This document shows positions 26,825 through 36,337 of a stretch of DNA of 64,000 nucleotides, one piece after another (the first letter of the stretch is position 1; every line of letters starts with the position of its first letter). The stretch covers positions 209,119-273,118 of the forward strand of contig JAEUJZ010000020.1 of assembly GCA_016794505.1 (NCBI GenBank), written 5' to 3'. Position numbers and translations under genes: made by a program. This DNA is from Myxococcales bacterium. Its GTDB lineage: Bacteria; Myxococcota_A; Polyangia; Palsa-1104; JAEUJZ01. A model generated the notes under the pieces. That model was given only the letters and a program-made list of their open reading frames with translations. It ran no database searches and was not told where the DNA came from.

Positions 26825-28957
26825 ATGAGGGGAAGAGGTCAGCGCGCAGCTTGGCAGGCGTTGGTCATACCGGCGCTCTCGATGGCGCTGGGCGGCAGCC
26901 TGAACCAGCCTGAGTCTGCCGTGGCCGAGGTCCGTCAGCAAGGCGAGGCGGTCACGGTCAGCGACGCCAGCGGCGGCGAGCTGCCACTTTTGATCCGCGT
27001 GCGCGTGGCCGCAGATGGCGGCTCGGAAGCGCCGATCGCGATGCCAGCCACGCGCGTCTTTCCAGTGACCAGCTGGCGCCGCGAGGGCGAGGCCTTGGTC
27101 AGCGAAGTCGCCGTGGGCACCGCTGGTCTTGTGGTCAAGCTGCGCTGGCAGCAGAGCGCGGAAGGCCACTACTCGATGCATGCCGAAGCGCGCAGCGCGG
27201 CTCCGCTGTGGCTTGGGCTGCTTACCGTCGAGCTAGAGCTGCCCGAGAGCAGCGCCAAGGTGGCTTCGCGCGACCTATCCAGCAAGTCTTTGGGCCGCAG
27301 CGTCGCCATGTCGCAGCTCGATCCAAAGTGGCTGACGATCTATCCATACGCCGGCCCCGAGCTCAGCACGCGTGAAGCCGGCGGCCGACGTGGCAAGAAA
27401 GAGCCGCTGACCGCCTGGACGCTGATCGTAGAAGACGAGCTGGATGGCCTGCGGGCGCTGCGCGAAGGGCCGCGGCTCTTGGCCCGCATCGACCTGTTTT
27501 CGACGGAAGCACGGCCGTTTTCGCGCTTTACCGCCTGCACCGATAACTGGCGCGCCCCCAACCATCGGCAGTCGCTGCCCGTGCGTCAGATGCTAGGCCC
27601 CGACGAAGAGCCGCTGCGCGCCGACTTGGCGCTGCACAGCGGCGCGGCGGTTCCGCTGTTCAAAGCGCGATATCCCGACGGTCGTCAGGCTGCGCTGGTC
27701 ATCACCGATCACGCCGATCAGACGGCGGCGGCCACCTTGCGAGCGCTGGCCGGTGGTACGTCCAACATGTCCTCGTCGCTGTGGGGCACAGGTGGACTGC
27801 TCGGCAGCAGGCTGTCGATCACCAAAGCGCTGTGGGCATCAAGCGGCGAGCCGGCTCCACCGCCGCTGCTGAAGCATGAAGCCACGCCGATCAACGTCTC
27901 GGGGCCGGGCCGCTCGTCGCGGACCATCCAGACCTTCCGCAGCCGCTATGGTCGACCGCAAGTCGATTCCACAGGTGGAGGCCGCCCGCAGCTCGACGAT
28001 CCCGACGTGGTCGAGCTGGCCGATCGCATGACACGCAGCGGCTGGGAGATCTCACCGCACTCGGCAACGCCGCTGCGCGACGATCGCGAGCGCACGTCCA
28101 GCGCGCTCGAAATGTTTCAGCGCTTCCATGCCCGCACCTGGATCGATCACCAGCCCTATACCAACTGCGAAGCGCTGGTGAACCAGGGCTATCAGAATGG
28201 GCCGTTTGGCATCGTCGATCTTCTGCACAAGTTCGGTTACAGCTACGCGTGGTCGGGCATCGATGTGCCTGCGGGCTCGTTGAACCTGCTCTCGCCGCGT
28301 CGCAGCGATCGCTATGCACCGGTTCTGTGGCCCGCTGGTCGGCTGGCCTCTGGCACGCCCGGTGGCCTGTGGCTGTTTAGCTCGATGATGATGTACGTCG
28401 ACGGGAACCGCTTCTTTCAGCTGTACAACAAGCGAGCGTTGGATCAGCTGGAACGCGAACGCGGCCTGCACATCGCGCACACCTATCTGGAAGCGTTTCA
28501 CCCGCCGAGCAGCCCACTGCGCGGTCGCAACCTGATGCTGCCGGGCAAGCGCTCAGGCGAGATTGTCCTGCATCCACGCTTGCAGCAGCTGTTTGCCGAT
28601 TTGGCCCTGCGCGTCGAGCGCGGCTCGCTGTGGGTCCCGACGCTCAGCCAGCTTGGCGATCACTTCCGGGCCATGGCCGGCGTCGATGTGCGGCTGCTTC
28701 CCGACGGCAGCGCGACGCTGCGAGCCAGTCAGGCGCTGACCGGCGCCACCTTTGTCGTGCCGCGCGGCGGACTCAAGGTTCTGGTCGATGGCCAGGCGCC
28801 TAAAGGCCTGCGCAGTGGCCGCAAGGACACGACGTTCTGGGTCGATCTGCCCGAGGGACGCGAGCTGCGCGTGACGCTCAGCGACGCGCAGGGCAACCCG
28901 GTTCACTTCCTGCGACCGGCCGACGGCAAGTCTCTTTTGGCGCAGGCTCGGCGCTAG
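26825..28957 (+). CDS. Secreted protein, possible polysaccharide-deacetylase-like fold
   Basis: 710 residues from the ATG at 26825; a frame open to 26225 runs back through the divergent kinase gene and is not credible. A signal peptide ends near SAVA (residue 34). The N-terminal third is beta-rich. From about 280 come LVITDHADQT, GWEISPHSATP near 415 and WIDHQPYTNCE near 440, which recall the Asp/His metal motifs of NodB-like polysaccharide deacetylases, but the match is loose. The C-terminal part is a small beta domain. Function unknown, with carbohydrate processing a guess. Confidence 0.6.
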   Translation: MRGRGQRAAWQALVIPALSMALGGSLNQPESAVAEVRQQGEAVTVSDASGGELPLLIRVRVAADGGSEAPIAMPATRVFPVTSWRREGEALVSEVAVGTAGLVVKLRWQQSAEGHYSMHAEARSAAPLWLGLLTVELELPESSAKVASRDLSSKSLGRSVAMSQLDPKWLTIYPYAGPELSTREAGGRRGKKEPLTAWTLIVEDELDGLRALREGPRLLARIDLFSTEARPFSRFTACTDNWRAPNHRQSLPVRQMLGPDEEPLRADLALHSGAAVPLFKARYPDGRQAALVITDHADQTAAATLRALAGGTSNMSSSLWGTGGLLGSRLSITKALWASSGEPAPPPLLKHEATPINVSGPGRSSRTIQTFRSRYGRPQVDSTGGGRPQLDDPDVVELADRMTRSGWEISPHSATPLRDDRERTSSALEMFQRFHARTWIDHQPYTNCEALVNQGYQNGPFGIVDLLHKFGYSYAWSGIDVPAGSLNLLSPRRSDRYAPVLWPAGRLASGTPGGLWLFSSMMMYVDGNRFFQLYNKRALDQLERERGLHIAHTYLEAFHPPSSPLRGRNLMLPGKRSGEIVLHPRLQQLFADLALRVERGSLWVPTLSQLGDHFRAMAGVDVRLLPDGSATLRASQALTGATFVVPRGGLKVLVDGQAPKGLRSGRKDTTFWVDLPEGRELRVTLSDAQGNPVHFLRPADGKSLLAQARR

Positions 28958-29010
28958 GCCGACGAAGCCGCTCGAAGCCACCGAATCGGCGTGCCTAATC
29001 GACGGCGCGG

Positions 29011-29724
29011 CTAGCTCGCGGGCGACGCGCTCGCAAGCCGCGCCGCCAAGCGACGCAGCAAGACTTCGGTCTTGGCGTCTTCGATCTCGCCGCGATCACA
29101 CTGCGCAATCGCTTCAGGCAGCGATACAAAGCGCTGGCGGCTGCCTTCTTCCATCGGCGAGCCATCGCCCTCAGGCAGCGCCGCGTCGACGTGGCCGACC
29201 TCGGCACTCGCCAGATAGCAGCACTCGGGGGACATTCCCGGCGACAGGAAGACGCGACCCAGCAGGCAGATCTGGGACGGCTCGACGCGCAGTCCGGCCT
29301 CTTCCCAGGCTTCCAGCGCCGCACGCTGGCGAATGCCGGCTTCGCCCACATCGCCGTCTTCCAAGATGCCCGCGACGACTTCGGTCAGGTGCAGATAGGG
29401 CGCTGGGTCGGGCTGGGCCAAGCGCTCTTCGGATCGACCAAAGCGCAGCGTCGGACGCAGGCCCCGTCGCAGCAGCACCTCGACATTGCCGCGCAGGCTG
29501 CGCCGCCACAAGACCACGGCCACCGCGTCGGTGCCATGGCGCGGGCGATCGCTGAATTCACAGAAGTACGCATTCGAGCGCGTGCCGTCGGCTCGCAGGT
29601 TCTGCAGGTGTACGCGGCGGAAGCGCAGGTACTTGCCGCCATCGTGTTCCTCGCTGTGCAAGAGCTCGATGTCGACGATCTCGCTGCTGCTGACGGGCCC
29701 ATGGCCGTGTCCTTGCTGGCTCAT
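29011..29724 (-). CDS. Nudix hydrolase
   Basis: 237 residues. The Nudix box lies near 120-145: [29 protein letters not shown], matching G-x5-E-x7-RE-U-x-EE-x-GU with Ala in place of the first REU Arg-Glu Arg position. The N-terminal part has [15 protein letters not shown] and AVAVVLWRR, close to ADP-ribose pyrophosphatase-type members. It hydrolyses a nucleoside diphosphate linked to another moiety; the substrate is not clear. It ends 53 bases after the convergent gene at 26825. Confidence 0.8.
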   Translation of the reverse strand: MSQQGHGHGPVSSSEIVDIELLHSEEHDGGKYLRFRRVHLQNLRADGTRSNAYFCEFSDRPRHGTDAVAVVLWRRSLRGNVEVLLRRGLRPTLRFGRSEERLAQPDPAPYLHLTEVVAGILEDGDVGEAGIRQRAALEAWEEAGLRVEPSQICLLGRVFLSPGMSPECCYLASAEVGHVDAALPEGDGSPMEEGSRQRFVSLPEAIAQCDRGEIEDAKTEVLLRRLAARLASASPAS

Positions 29725-29764
29725 AAACGCAGTGTATCGCGACGGCGGCAGCGCGACGGCACGA

Positions 29765-31756
29765 TCACGGCCGTTGACGCGACGGTTGGCTCAGCAAGGC
29801 GGCGGCGGCCCGCTGCACATCCGGGGATGGATCGCGCGTCGCAAGCGCGGTGAGAAGCTCTAGCACGCCAGGGAATGCCAGCGAGCGCCCAAGCACACCG
29901 ACGATATCCAGCCGGACACCCGCGTCGCGATCAGACTGCGCAGCCTGCCGCAGCGGCCCCAAGAAAATCAGCAGCGAACGAAAGCTGGCGGCAAACACCG
30001 CGCTGCGCCGCACGAGCTCGACAGGATCCTGCAGCAGCGTCGACGCGATCAGGCCATCGACGCGATCGTCGGGGATAAAGCGCAGCGCGGTCACGGCGGC
30101 CGAGCGCAGCTCGATATCCGTCGCTGAAAGAGCAGTCTGCAGCGCGGACAGCGCACGCGCATCCCCGGCATTGCCCAGCGCTTGAATGTACAGCAGCTGT
30201 TCCTCGACGGTGGCAGCGGCCTGCAGCTTGGCCAAGAGCTCATCGACGGCCTGCTCGGCCTCCGCCACGTGGCCCTCTTTGCGCTGCGCCAGCGCCGCGT
30301 TGCCCTGCGCCAAGGCAGCCGTTCCTCGCACATCGGGATCGCGATCGGAAGACAGCTTGCTTAGCGCTGTCGTCGTCGCATCGGTTGGATGATCCCCCAA
30401 GCCAAGCATGGCCACGGCATTGCTGCGCACATCGGGCGAAAGCGAATCGGACTCGGCCAGCGCCACCAAGCTCGCCTGCGCAGGACTGCTGCCGGCTGCG
30501 CCCAGCGCGCCCAAGAGCGTGCGCGCCGTCGCTGCTTCGGCCCCGGACACGATCGTCTGACGCGCCTTCTGCGCCGTCGTCGGATCCAGCCGCACCAGCG
30601 CCGCAAGCTGCGACAAAAGCTCGGCCCGCCGCGCACCGTCGTCGGACTTGGCCAAGGCATCCAGGCGCGCCAACAGATCGCCATAGCTCGCGCCGCGCAC
30701 GGCTTGCAGATCGCTGCGCCGATCGCTCTCAGCGTCGAGATCGGCCTGCCCCATGGCCACCACGTCATAGTCCGATCCCATGGCTCGCTGCGCCCGCGCG
30801 CTGGCATCGGCGATCTGCGTCGCCTGGACGAAGCGCAGCGAAAACTGGCTCTGCGACGACACCTGCGGCATGTCGGGCCCAGGATCGACATCGAGCGCCT
30901 CGCTTCCCGACAGCGACACGACACGTGCAGCTTCGTCTGCGTCGGGATCTAGCTCGAAATGCACCTGCAGCGAGCCGGTCAGTCGCCCCAGACTGGCCAC
31001 CGGCAGCAGGCCTTGCGCGGCGGCCACCTGCGTATAGCGCAGACGCTGCTTGTCACAGGTGCGACGGCTGCTGCCCAGGACATACCGCGCTTCGTACTCG
31101 CCGGTTGCATCTAGCTCGCGCGCGGTCCAGGTCGACGAAGCCGTCGTGTGTACCGTCGGAGAATCGCCCGCCCGCACATACTGCAAGCTGGCCACCAGCG
31201 CCTTGAGCAGGCCGCGTGAAAATGGCGTGTGGCCGGCGGGCAGACGCAGAGCGCGAAGCTGTCCGCTTACGCTCTGCTGCAGGAAAAACGGCGTCGCGAG
31301 CAGCGTCCGCAGCCGAGCCGTCTCCTCCGTGGCACCGCTTGTCGTCGCATCACCGAGCGCGATCTGCGGCTCGCTAAGCTGCGCTTCCAAAAGGACGCCG
31401 AACGCATCGACGCGCACCACCGCGACCTGCCACGTGCCAGAGATGGAAATGCGATAGCGATCCTGCGAGGGAGCGCTTGGATCTCTGCGCTCGTCGCCCT
31501 TGGTCTTGGCGGCAAAGCGCAGGGTCCGTTCACTGAGCAAGGTATAGGCGCGCTTCTGCCCAACGTCCCAGCGCAGCGCAGACGGACTGCCCGACGAAGC
31601 GGTCACACCGACGGAGCTTTGGCGTGATAACGCGGGCGAGGAAGGCGGGCTGTTTGCGGGGGAAGACGAAGAACGCAGAGCGTGCCGCTGCACCCACAGC
31701 AAGACGCAGAGCAGCGTCGCAACAAGCGCGACAAAGAAGATGCGGCGGCTGCGCAC
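29765..31756 (-). CDS. Anchored HEAT-repeat protein
   Basis: 663 residues. A hydrophobic segment near 7-24 is a signal anchor, followed by a Ser/Pro-rich linker and a beta-rich domain (about 60-310) with paired Cys in SRRTCDKQRL. From about 370 to the end are HEAT-like helical repeats such as SPDVRSNAVAMLGLGDH, DPDVRGTAALAQGN and DIELRSAAVTALRFI. It is probably an envelope scaffold. No enzymatic motif is seen. It is 3 bases downstream of the next gene's stop on the minus strand, so the two are in one operon. Confidence 0.72.
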   Translation of the reverse strand: MRSRRIFFVALVATLLCVLLWVQRHALRSSSSPANSPPSSPALSRQSSVGVTASSGSPSALRWDVGQKRAYTLLSERTLRFAAKTKGDERRDPSAPSQDRYRISISGTWQVAVVRVDAFGVLLEAQLSEPQIALGDATTSGATEETARLRTLLATPFFLQQSVSGQLRALRLPAGHTPFSRGLLKALVASLQYVRAGDSPTVHTTASSTWTARELDATGEYEARYVLGSSRRTCDKQRLRYTQVAAAQGLLPVASLGRLTGSLQVHFELDPDADEAARVVSLSGSEALDVDPGPDMPQVSSQSQFSLRFVQATQIADASARAQRAMGSDYDVVAMGQADLDAESDRRSDLQAVRGASYGDLLARLDALAKSDDGARRAELLSQLAALVRLDPTTAQKARQTIVSGAEAATARTLLGALGAAGSSPAQASLVALAESDSLSPDVRSNAVAMLGLGDHPTDATTTALSKLSSDRDPDVRGTAALAQGNAALAQRKEGHVAEAEQAVDELLAKLQAAATVEEQLLYIQALGNAGDARALSALQTALSATDIELRSAAVTALRFIPDDRVDGLIASTLLQDPVELVRRSAVFAASFRSLLIFLGPLRQAAQSDRDAGVRLDIVGVLGRSLAFPGVLELLTALATRDPSPDVQRAAAALLSQPSRQRP

Positions 31757-31759
31757 GGC

Positions 31760-32629
31760 TTACAGGAACTTGATGCAGCCCGACTCGTGACCGAGGGCGA
31801 AGGTGCGGGTCGTGCCGCTCCAGTCGGCGATCTTGCGCTCGTACTTCTTGCCCAGCGCCTTGGCAAAGACGTTCAGGCGGCCGGACAGATAGTTCAGGGC
31901 GAGATCGCTGTCGAGCTTGTACTGCACACCCGGAGCAGTCGTCAGGTGCAGCGAGCCCACCGTCGGAACGCTGGCTTCGATCAGAGTCAGGCGACCTTCG
32001 ACACCGGCCTCGGCCACCCAGGCATCGACGCCAGCGGTGGCCGTGACGAACGCCTTGGCGCTGGGGCGCAGCGTCGCGTCGACGGCCAGAATGCCCAGAT
32101 CGCTGTCAAACGTGATGCCTGCCGAGCCGGCGGCGTTGGCCTTCACTTTGACGGGAATCGGGCCGACCCAGAAGCGCTTGCTGGCTGAAAAGAACGACAC
32201 ATCCCAGCTCTTGGCGAAGTTCAGCTTCACGCCCGATCCCGACGATGTACCCGTCGAGCGGCTGTGGTGGAAGATGTTCTTGCCCAGCACAAAGACATCG
32301 ACGTTTTCGCTGACCGAGGCACCGAGCACGGCGGCCTTGGCGCTGGCATCGGCCTTGACGATGTTCTTGGTGTCGCCGAACAGGTTGGCATCGGCGGTTA
32401 GATCGCCGGCCACTTCCAGACCGTCTCGCTTGCCGACCAAAGACGCCTTGACGGCATACGCCGCACCGAAGTCTTCATCGCCAAAGCTGTCGCTCTTGGA
32501 CCAGGCTTTGCGAATCTCGGCAGCCGGTGTGCCGCAGGTCGCAACCTGGGCATGAGCCGAGCCCGCGCCAAACAGCACAAGCGATGCAAACAGGGCGGAA
32601 AGCGATGTGCGAAGGAAAGCTCTCTGCAT
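31760..32629 (-). CDS. Secreted beta-rich protein of unknown function
   Basis: 289 residues from the ATG at 32629, with a GGAGAC ribosome site. A classical signal peptide ends at AHAQ (residue 25). The mature protein is made of alternating strands with many Val/Thr/Ala and few helices (SASKRFWVGPIPVKVKANA, VTATAGVDAWV), which suggests a beta-helix or barrel-like repeat. One Cys lies near the start and one near the end (ATCGT and SGCIKFL), possibly a disulphide. Upstream partner of the HEAT protein. Confidence 0.7.
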   Translation of the reverse strand: MQRAFLRTSLSALFASLVLFGAGSAHAQVATCGTPAAEIRKAWSKSDSFGDEDFGAAYAVKASLVGKRDGLEVAGDLTADANLFGDTKNIVKADASAKAAVLGASVSENVDVFVLGKNIFHHSRSTGTSSGSGVKLNFAKSWDVSFFSASKRFWVGPIPVKVKANAAGSAGITFDSDLGILAVDATLRPSAKAFVTATAGVDAWVAEAGVEGRLTLIEASVPTVGSLHLTTAPGVQYKLDSDLALNYLSGRLNVFAKALGKKYERKIADWSGTTRTFALGHESGCIKFL

Positions 32630-32778
32630 GGCATGTCTCCCGTCTGTGGTGTGGGGCCAACATGCCATCACGCCAAATCACGCGTGGCCCGTTGGCGACC
32701 GTGTTCGAGTGGCGGAACATAACAAAAGCCATCGCAGAAGTGCGCGCCAACCTGCACGTCATCCAGCGCTTCGAACCA

Positions 32779-32801
32779 CAGATGCAAACAATTTGCATCT
32801 G
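32779..32801. repeat. Perfect inverted repeat between two minus-strand genes
   Basis: A 10-base stem (cagatgcaaa/tttgcatctg) around a 3-base loop, 16 bases after the hydrolase stop. No T-run follows on either strand, so it could be an end-of-gene hairpin or an operator. Confidence 0.6.
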
Positions 32802-32816
32802 CACTGGCGGGCCTTG

Positions 32817-33728
32817 TCAGGGCGTCGGCTCGTCGAGGAAGTCGCGGATCAAGGTCGCCACCGCGGTGGGCTGGTGGCGGTGCAGCATGTGTCCAGAGTC
32901 AGGTACACGCGCGACGCGGGCCGTTTGGAAGTGGCGCAGGTATTCGTTCTGCAGCGCTTCGCTGGCCTGGAACTCGCTGGCATCGGCCAGCACGTGCAGC
33001 GTCGAGCACGTGATTCGACGCCAGAAGCTCGACGCCACATCAAGCAGGAAGGGATACGGCCCCGGCGTCATATGCAAGGGATCGTGCTTGAACTGGCGCG
33101 TGCCATCGGGAAGCGGTCGCGTGCCGCGCTCGGCCAGAAACAGCGCAAGCTCGGGATGCAAGCGCCCGTCGTGAAGCTGCAGGCGGCGGGCCGCGTCTTC
33201 CAGGTCGGCGAGCGGTCGTTGGGCTTTTTTGCGAACGCGCTCCCAGGCGGCCAGCCAGCTACGCACGCGCTCGGGGATGCTGTCGAGCGTGTTCTGGGCA
33301 GGCGGCAGGATCAAGCTGTCGAGGGTGATCAGGCGCTCGACGTGCTCAGGAAACGCCCCGGCATAGTACGCCGCCAGCGAGCCCCCCATCGAGTGTCCGA
33401 CGAGCGAGACGCGCTCGCAGCCAAGCTGGGCGATCAAGTCATGCAGATCCGCCAGATAGTCCATGAAGTGGTAATAGCCACCCGCTCCGACGCGATCGCT
33501 GTCGCCGTGGCCGCGCAGATCGGGCGCGATCACGCGATAGCGATCGAGAAGCCCGGTGTCGACCAGCACCTGCCACGTCCAGCTTGAGTCCAGAAAGCCG
33601 TGCAGGGCGATCACCGTCGGAACGGCCGAGCCATTCGCCGGCTCTTCTTGCGCACGCCACTCAAGCAGGTGATAGCGCAGCCCCGTCCCCAACAGGCGCT
33701 GGCTCTCGATCGGCAGCCGCTCTAGCAT
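32817..33728 (-). CDS. Alpha/beta hydrolase
   Basis: 303 residues. Oxyanion segment ALHGFLDSSWTW near 40, APDLRGHGDSD near 72, nucleophile elbow GHSMGG near 112, and a late DSGHMLH near 281 supplying the catalytic His. This is a canonical alpha/beta hydrolase of esterase or lipase type; the substrate is unknown. Its ATG overlaps the stop of the small gene at 33728-33907 by one base (TGATG). Confidence 0.9.
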   Translation of the reverse strand: MLERLPIESQRLLGTGLRYHLLEWRAQEEPANGSAVPTVIALHGFLDSSWTWQVLVDTGLLDRYRVIAPDLRGHGDSDRVGAGGYYHFMDYLADLHDLIAQLGCERVSLVGHSMGGSLAAYYAGAFPEHVERLITLDSLILPPAQNTLDSIPERVRSWLAAWERVRKKAQRPLADLEDAARRLQLHDGRLHPELALFLAERGTRPLPDGTRQFKHDPLHMTPGPYPFLLDVASSFWRRITCSTLHVLADASEFQASEALQNEYLRHFQTARVARVPDSGHMLHRHQPTAVATLIRDFLDEPTP

Positions 33729-33907
33729 CAGCCCGACGATCCTGTGCCTCGGGTGCCGGCGTCTCCGCCGCGCAGAATGACGTGATCAGCGACGCGTTCG
33801 CGTTCGTCCTCTTCACCGCGTCCCTTGGTCGACAGCTCTCGCTCGTCGTCGTTTTCCTGCGAGTCCTTGGTTCGACGCAATGCAGAGTCACGCACGAGAT
33901 CAGACAT
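33728..33907 (-). CDS. Small charged protein overlapping the hydrolase start
   Basis: 59 residues, rich in Asp, Glu and Arg (ALRRTKDSQENDDERELSTKG, then EEDERERVAD). The stop shares one base with the hydrolase ATG, a typical coupling arrangement, and there is an AGGTG sequence nine bases before the ATG. It could be a translational leader or a small partner. No homology that I recognise. Confidence 0.45.
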   Translation of the reverse strand: MSDLVRDSALRRTKDSQENDDERELSTKGRGEEDERERVADHVILRGGDAGTRGTGSSG

Positions 33908-34149
33908 GATGGGCACCTGAGTAGATAGGTTCCCAAAGAACTTGCTCACAGTCGCATCGGGGGTCAAGGAGTTTGCTCACGATGTTGCGCATCCAGCGCG
34001 GCCCGAACCGAGCGAAAGGCCGCTGCGAAAAGGCCCCTGTCGGCGGCCGCGGGGATGTTCCCCCGCCGGGCGAGCAAAGCGTTTAGAATATGGCTTCTTG
34101 ATGCCAGGATGGGTCGCACGCCACAGGCTGCGTCGCTGCAGTCTGATAC

Positions 34150-35577
34150 GTGGGTTCGCGAAAGCGGACCTGTGTGGTTTTTGTGTCGACGCTTCCATCG
34201 ATTGCTGTGTTGAGCGCCGTGGCCAAAGAACCTGAAAAGCTGTGCCTGGCCTGCCCCGGCAGCTATCCCGCGGCGTATTCCACCTGCCCGCGCTGTCAGC
34301 TTCCGCTGGTCTTCCAGCACGTTGGCAAGCAGTGGTGCATCGACTCGCTGATCGGCCGCGGCGGCATGGGTGCGGTCTTTGCCGCTCGCCACGTCGATGA
34401 CCGACGCAAGCGAGCCGCCGTCAAAGTGTTGGTGCCGATTGCCGGGGAAGGCAAGGCCGAGCGCGCCGATCGCATGGCCCGCTTCCAGCGCGAAGCGGCG
34501 GCCATGGAACGTCTGACGCACCCCAACGTCGTGCAGATCTATGACTTCGTACGCGAGCGCGACGGATCGCTGTACCTGGCGATGGAGTTTCTGGAAGGGC
34601 CTTCGCTGGCGAAGATCCTTAAACAGCGCGGCAGTCTGTCGATGCGCGAAGCGGTCGATTTCTGTCTGCCGGTTCTGTCGGCGCTAGAAGCGGCGCACAA
34701 GGTCGGCGTCATTCACCGCGATCTCAAGCCCGACAACATCGTCCTTGCGACGGTGCAAGACGGAAAAAGCCAGGTCGAGCGCATCAAAGTCGTCGACTTC
34801 GGCGTCGCGCGCCTCAAAGGCGACTCGGTCACCGATGCGGGGCAGGCACTGGGTACGCCTGTGTACATGGCGCCCGAGCAAGCCCAGGGTGGCGATATCG
34901 ACGAGCGCGTCGATGTCTATGGCGTGGGCGCCGTGCTGTATGAGCTTCTGACCGGACGCCCGCCGTTTATTCCCCCCGAAGCGCCCAACCCCAATCTGGC
35001 TGTGCTGGCGCTGATCATGACCACCGATCCCGAGCCGCTGCGCAGCCGCAATCCCGAGATCTCGCGCTCGCTGGAATCGGTGGTGCTGCGCGCCATGTGC
35101 CGCGACCGCGAGCAGCGCTTTCGCAGCGCCAGCGAGTTTGCTTCGGCCCTTGAAGCGGCGCTGGCCCAACCCAACGAGGTCGCTTGGACGCGCCCGGCCG
35201 AGCTACCGGCTCTGCAGCTTCCGTCGGCGGTGGCGGCGGCGATGACCACTCCGGTGGTACGCGTGCCCAAGGCGCTGCGCATCAGCCTGCCCCCCGTCGC
35301 ACGCAACTCGGGGGTGAGTGTGGTCGCGCCGTCGTCGCGATCGTCGCCGGGTGTGCCTCCGGTGCAGCGACCGGGTGCGTCGAGCAGTAGCGCAGCCGTG
35401 CGTCATGTGATGGCGCCGCCCAGTCCCCCACCTGGCAGCGCCAGCGCCAGCGCCAGCGCCAGCAACCTGCGCGCGGGCACCTCGCTTGCGTACAAGCTGC
35501 TGATCGCCAGCGTGTACTTGGTGCTGGTCGGCGTGCTTTTGGTGCTCTTACTGGTCGACCGAGCAAGCTGCCGGTAG
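34150..35577 (+). CDS. Ser/Thr protein kinase with N-terminal zinc ribbon and C-terminal membrane anchor
   Basis: 475 residues from a GTG at 34150; a later GTG at 34219, just before AKEPEKLC, is at least as likely. The zinc ribbon LCLAC/CPRC lies at about 31-50. The kinase domain shows GRGGMGAVF, AAVKVLV with the catalytic Lys, HRDLKPDNI, VVDFGVARL and GTPVYMAPEQA. A Pro/Ser-rich linker with a SASASASAS run leads to one membrane segment near 450-470. This is a typical bacterial PknB-type kinase, common in Myxococcota. It converges on gmk with a 30-base overlap. Confidence 0.93.
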   Translation: MGSRKRTCVVFVSTLPSIAVLSAVAKEPEKLCLACPGSYPAAYSTCPRCQLPLVFQHVGKQWCIDSLIGRGGMGAVFAARHVDDRRKRAAVKVLVPIAGEGKAERADRMARFQREAAAMERLTHPNVVQIYDFVRERDGSLYLAMEFLEGPSLAKILKQRGSLSMREAVDFCLPVLSALEAAHKVGVIHRDLKPDNIVLATVQDGKSQVERIKVVDFGVARLKGDSVTDAGQALGTPVYMAPEQAQGGDIDERVDVYGVGAVLYELLTGRPPFIPPEAPNPNLAVLALIMTTDPEPLRSRNPEISRSLESVVLRAMCRDREQRFRSASEFASALEAALAQPNEVAWTRPAELPALQLPSAVAAAMTTPVVRVPKALRISLPPVARNSGVSVVAPSSRSSPGVPPVQRPGASSSSAAVRHVMAPPSPPPGSASASASASNLRAGTSLAYKLLIASVYLVLVGVLLVLLLVDRASCR

Positions 35578-36318
35578 CTCGACGCCCAGCGCCTCACGCT
35601 CGGCGGATGCCAAGACCTCTTTGGCCAAAGCGGCTCGCGCTTGCAAGCGACACTGCCCCGCCAAGTCAGCCAGAGCCTGCGCAGGAACCGTGCCCTGCAC
35701 GCGTGCTTGTTCCACCAAGAAGATCGCATCCAGCTCGCCGAACGCGCGATCGACATCGCTGTTCATCACCAGATAGTCGTACTGGCTGTACTGGCGCAGC
35801 TCTTCCCTGGCTTTGTGCAGGCGCTGCTCGACGATCGTCGCAGCGTCGGTACCGCGCCCGCGTAGGCGCTCGGCGAGCACCGCAAAGGACGGCGGCAGAA
35901 TAAACACCAAGCGCGCTTCGATGGGGAATCGTGCCGCCAGCTTGGCAGCCCCTTGATAGTCGACATCCAGCAGCACCTGCTGCCCTGCATCCAGCGCGCT
36001 GCCGACGGCACTTAAGGCGGTGCCATAGCGCCGACCATGCACCCAGCACCACTCGGCGAACGCATCTGCCGCGATCATGCGATCGAATTCTTCGTCGCTG
36101 ACAAAGTAGTAATCGATGCCATTCTGTTCACCACGACGCTGGGGCCGGGTGGTGTACGAGACCGAAAACCGCAGCTCGGCGTGCGTCTTTAGCAGCCGTC
36201 GCGACAGCGTGGTCTTGCCCGCCCCCGACGGAGAAGAGACCACAAGCAAGAGCCCTGGCCGCGCGCTATGTTCTGCCGATTTCTGCTCTGCATCGCCGCT
36301 GCTGCGTTCCTGCGACAT
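35548..36318 (-). CDS. gmk: Guanylate kinase
   Basis: 256 residues from the ATG at 36318, with AGAGGAAG upstream. P-loop SPSGAGKTTLSRRL near 30, then SVSYTTRPQRRGEQNG, DYYFVSDEEF, LDVDYQGAAKL and the late YLVMNSD. It converts GMP to GDP with ATP. It has about 45 extra residues beyond the usual length, a Ser/Gln-rich N-terminus and a C-terminal helix. It follows the remA-like and yicC genes in the conserved order yicC-remA-gmk. Confidence 0.95.
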   Translation of the reverse strand: MSQERSSGDAEQKSAEHSARPGLLLVVSSPSGAGKTTLSRRLLKTHAELRFSVSYTTRPQRRGEQNGIDYYFVSDEEFDRMIAADAFAEWCWVHGRRYGTALSAVGSALDAGQQVLLDVDYQGAAKLAARFPIEARLVFILPPSFAVLAERLRGRGTDAATIVEQRLHKAREELRQYSQYDYLVMNSDVDRAFGELDAIFLVEQARVQGTVPAQALADLAGQCRLQARAALAKEVLASAEREALGVELPAACSVDQ

Positions 36319-36337
36319 GGTGCTTCCTCTTGTCACG

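Noticed and set aside
32755..32820. Possible tRNA because of a ttcgaacc sequence
   Set aside because: No acceptor or anticodon stems can be drawn; the palindrome explains the structure.
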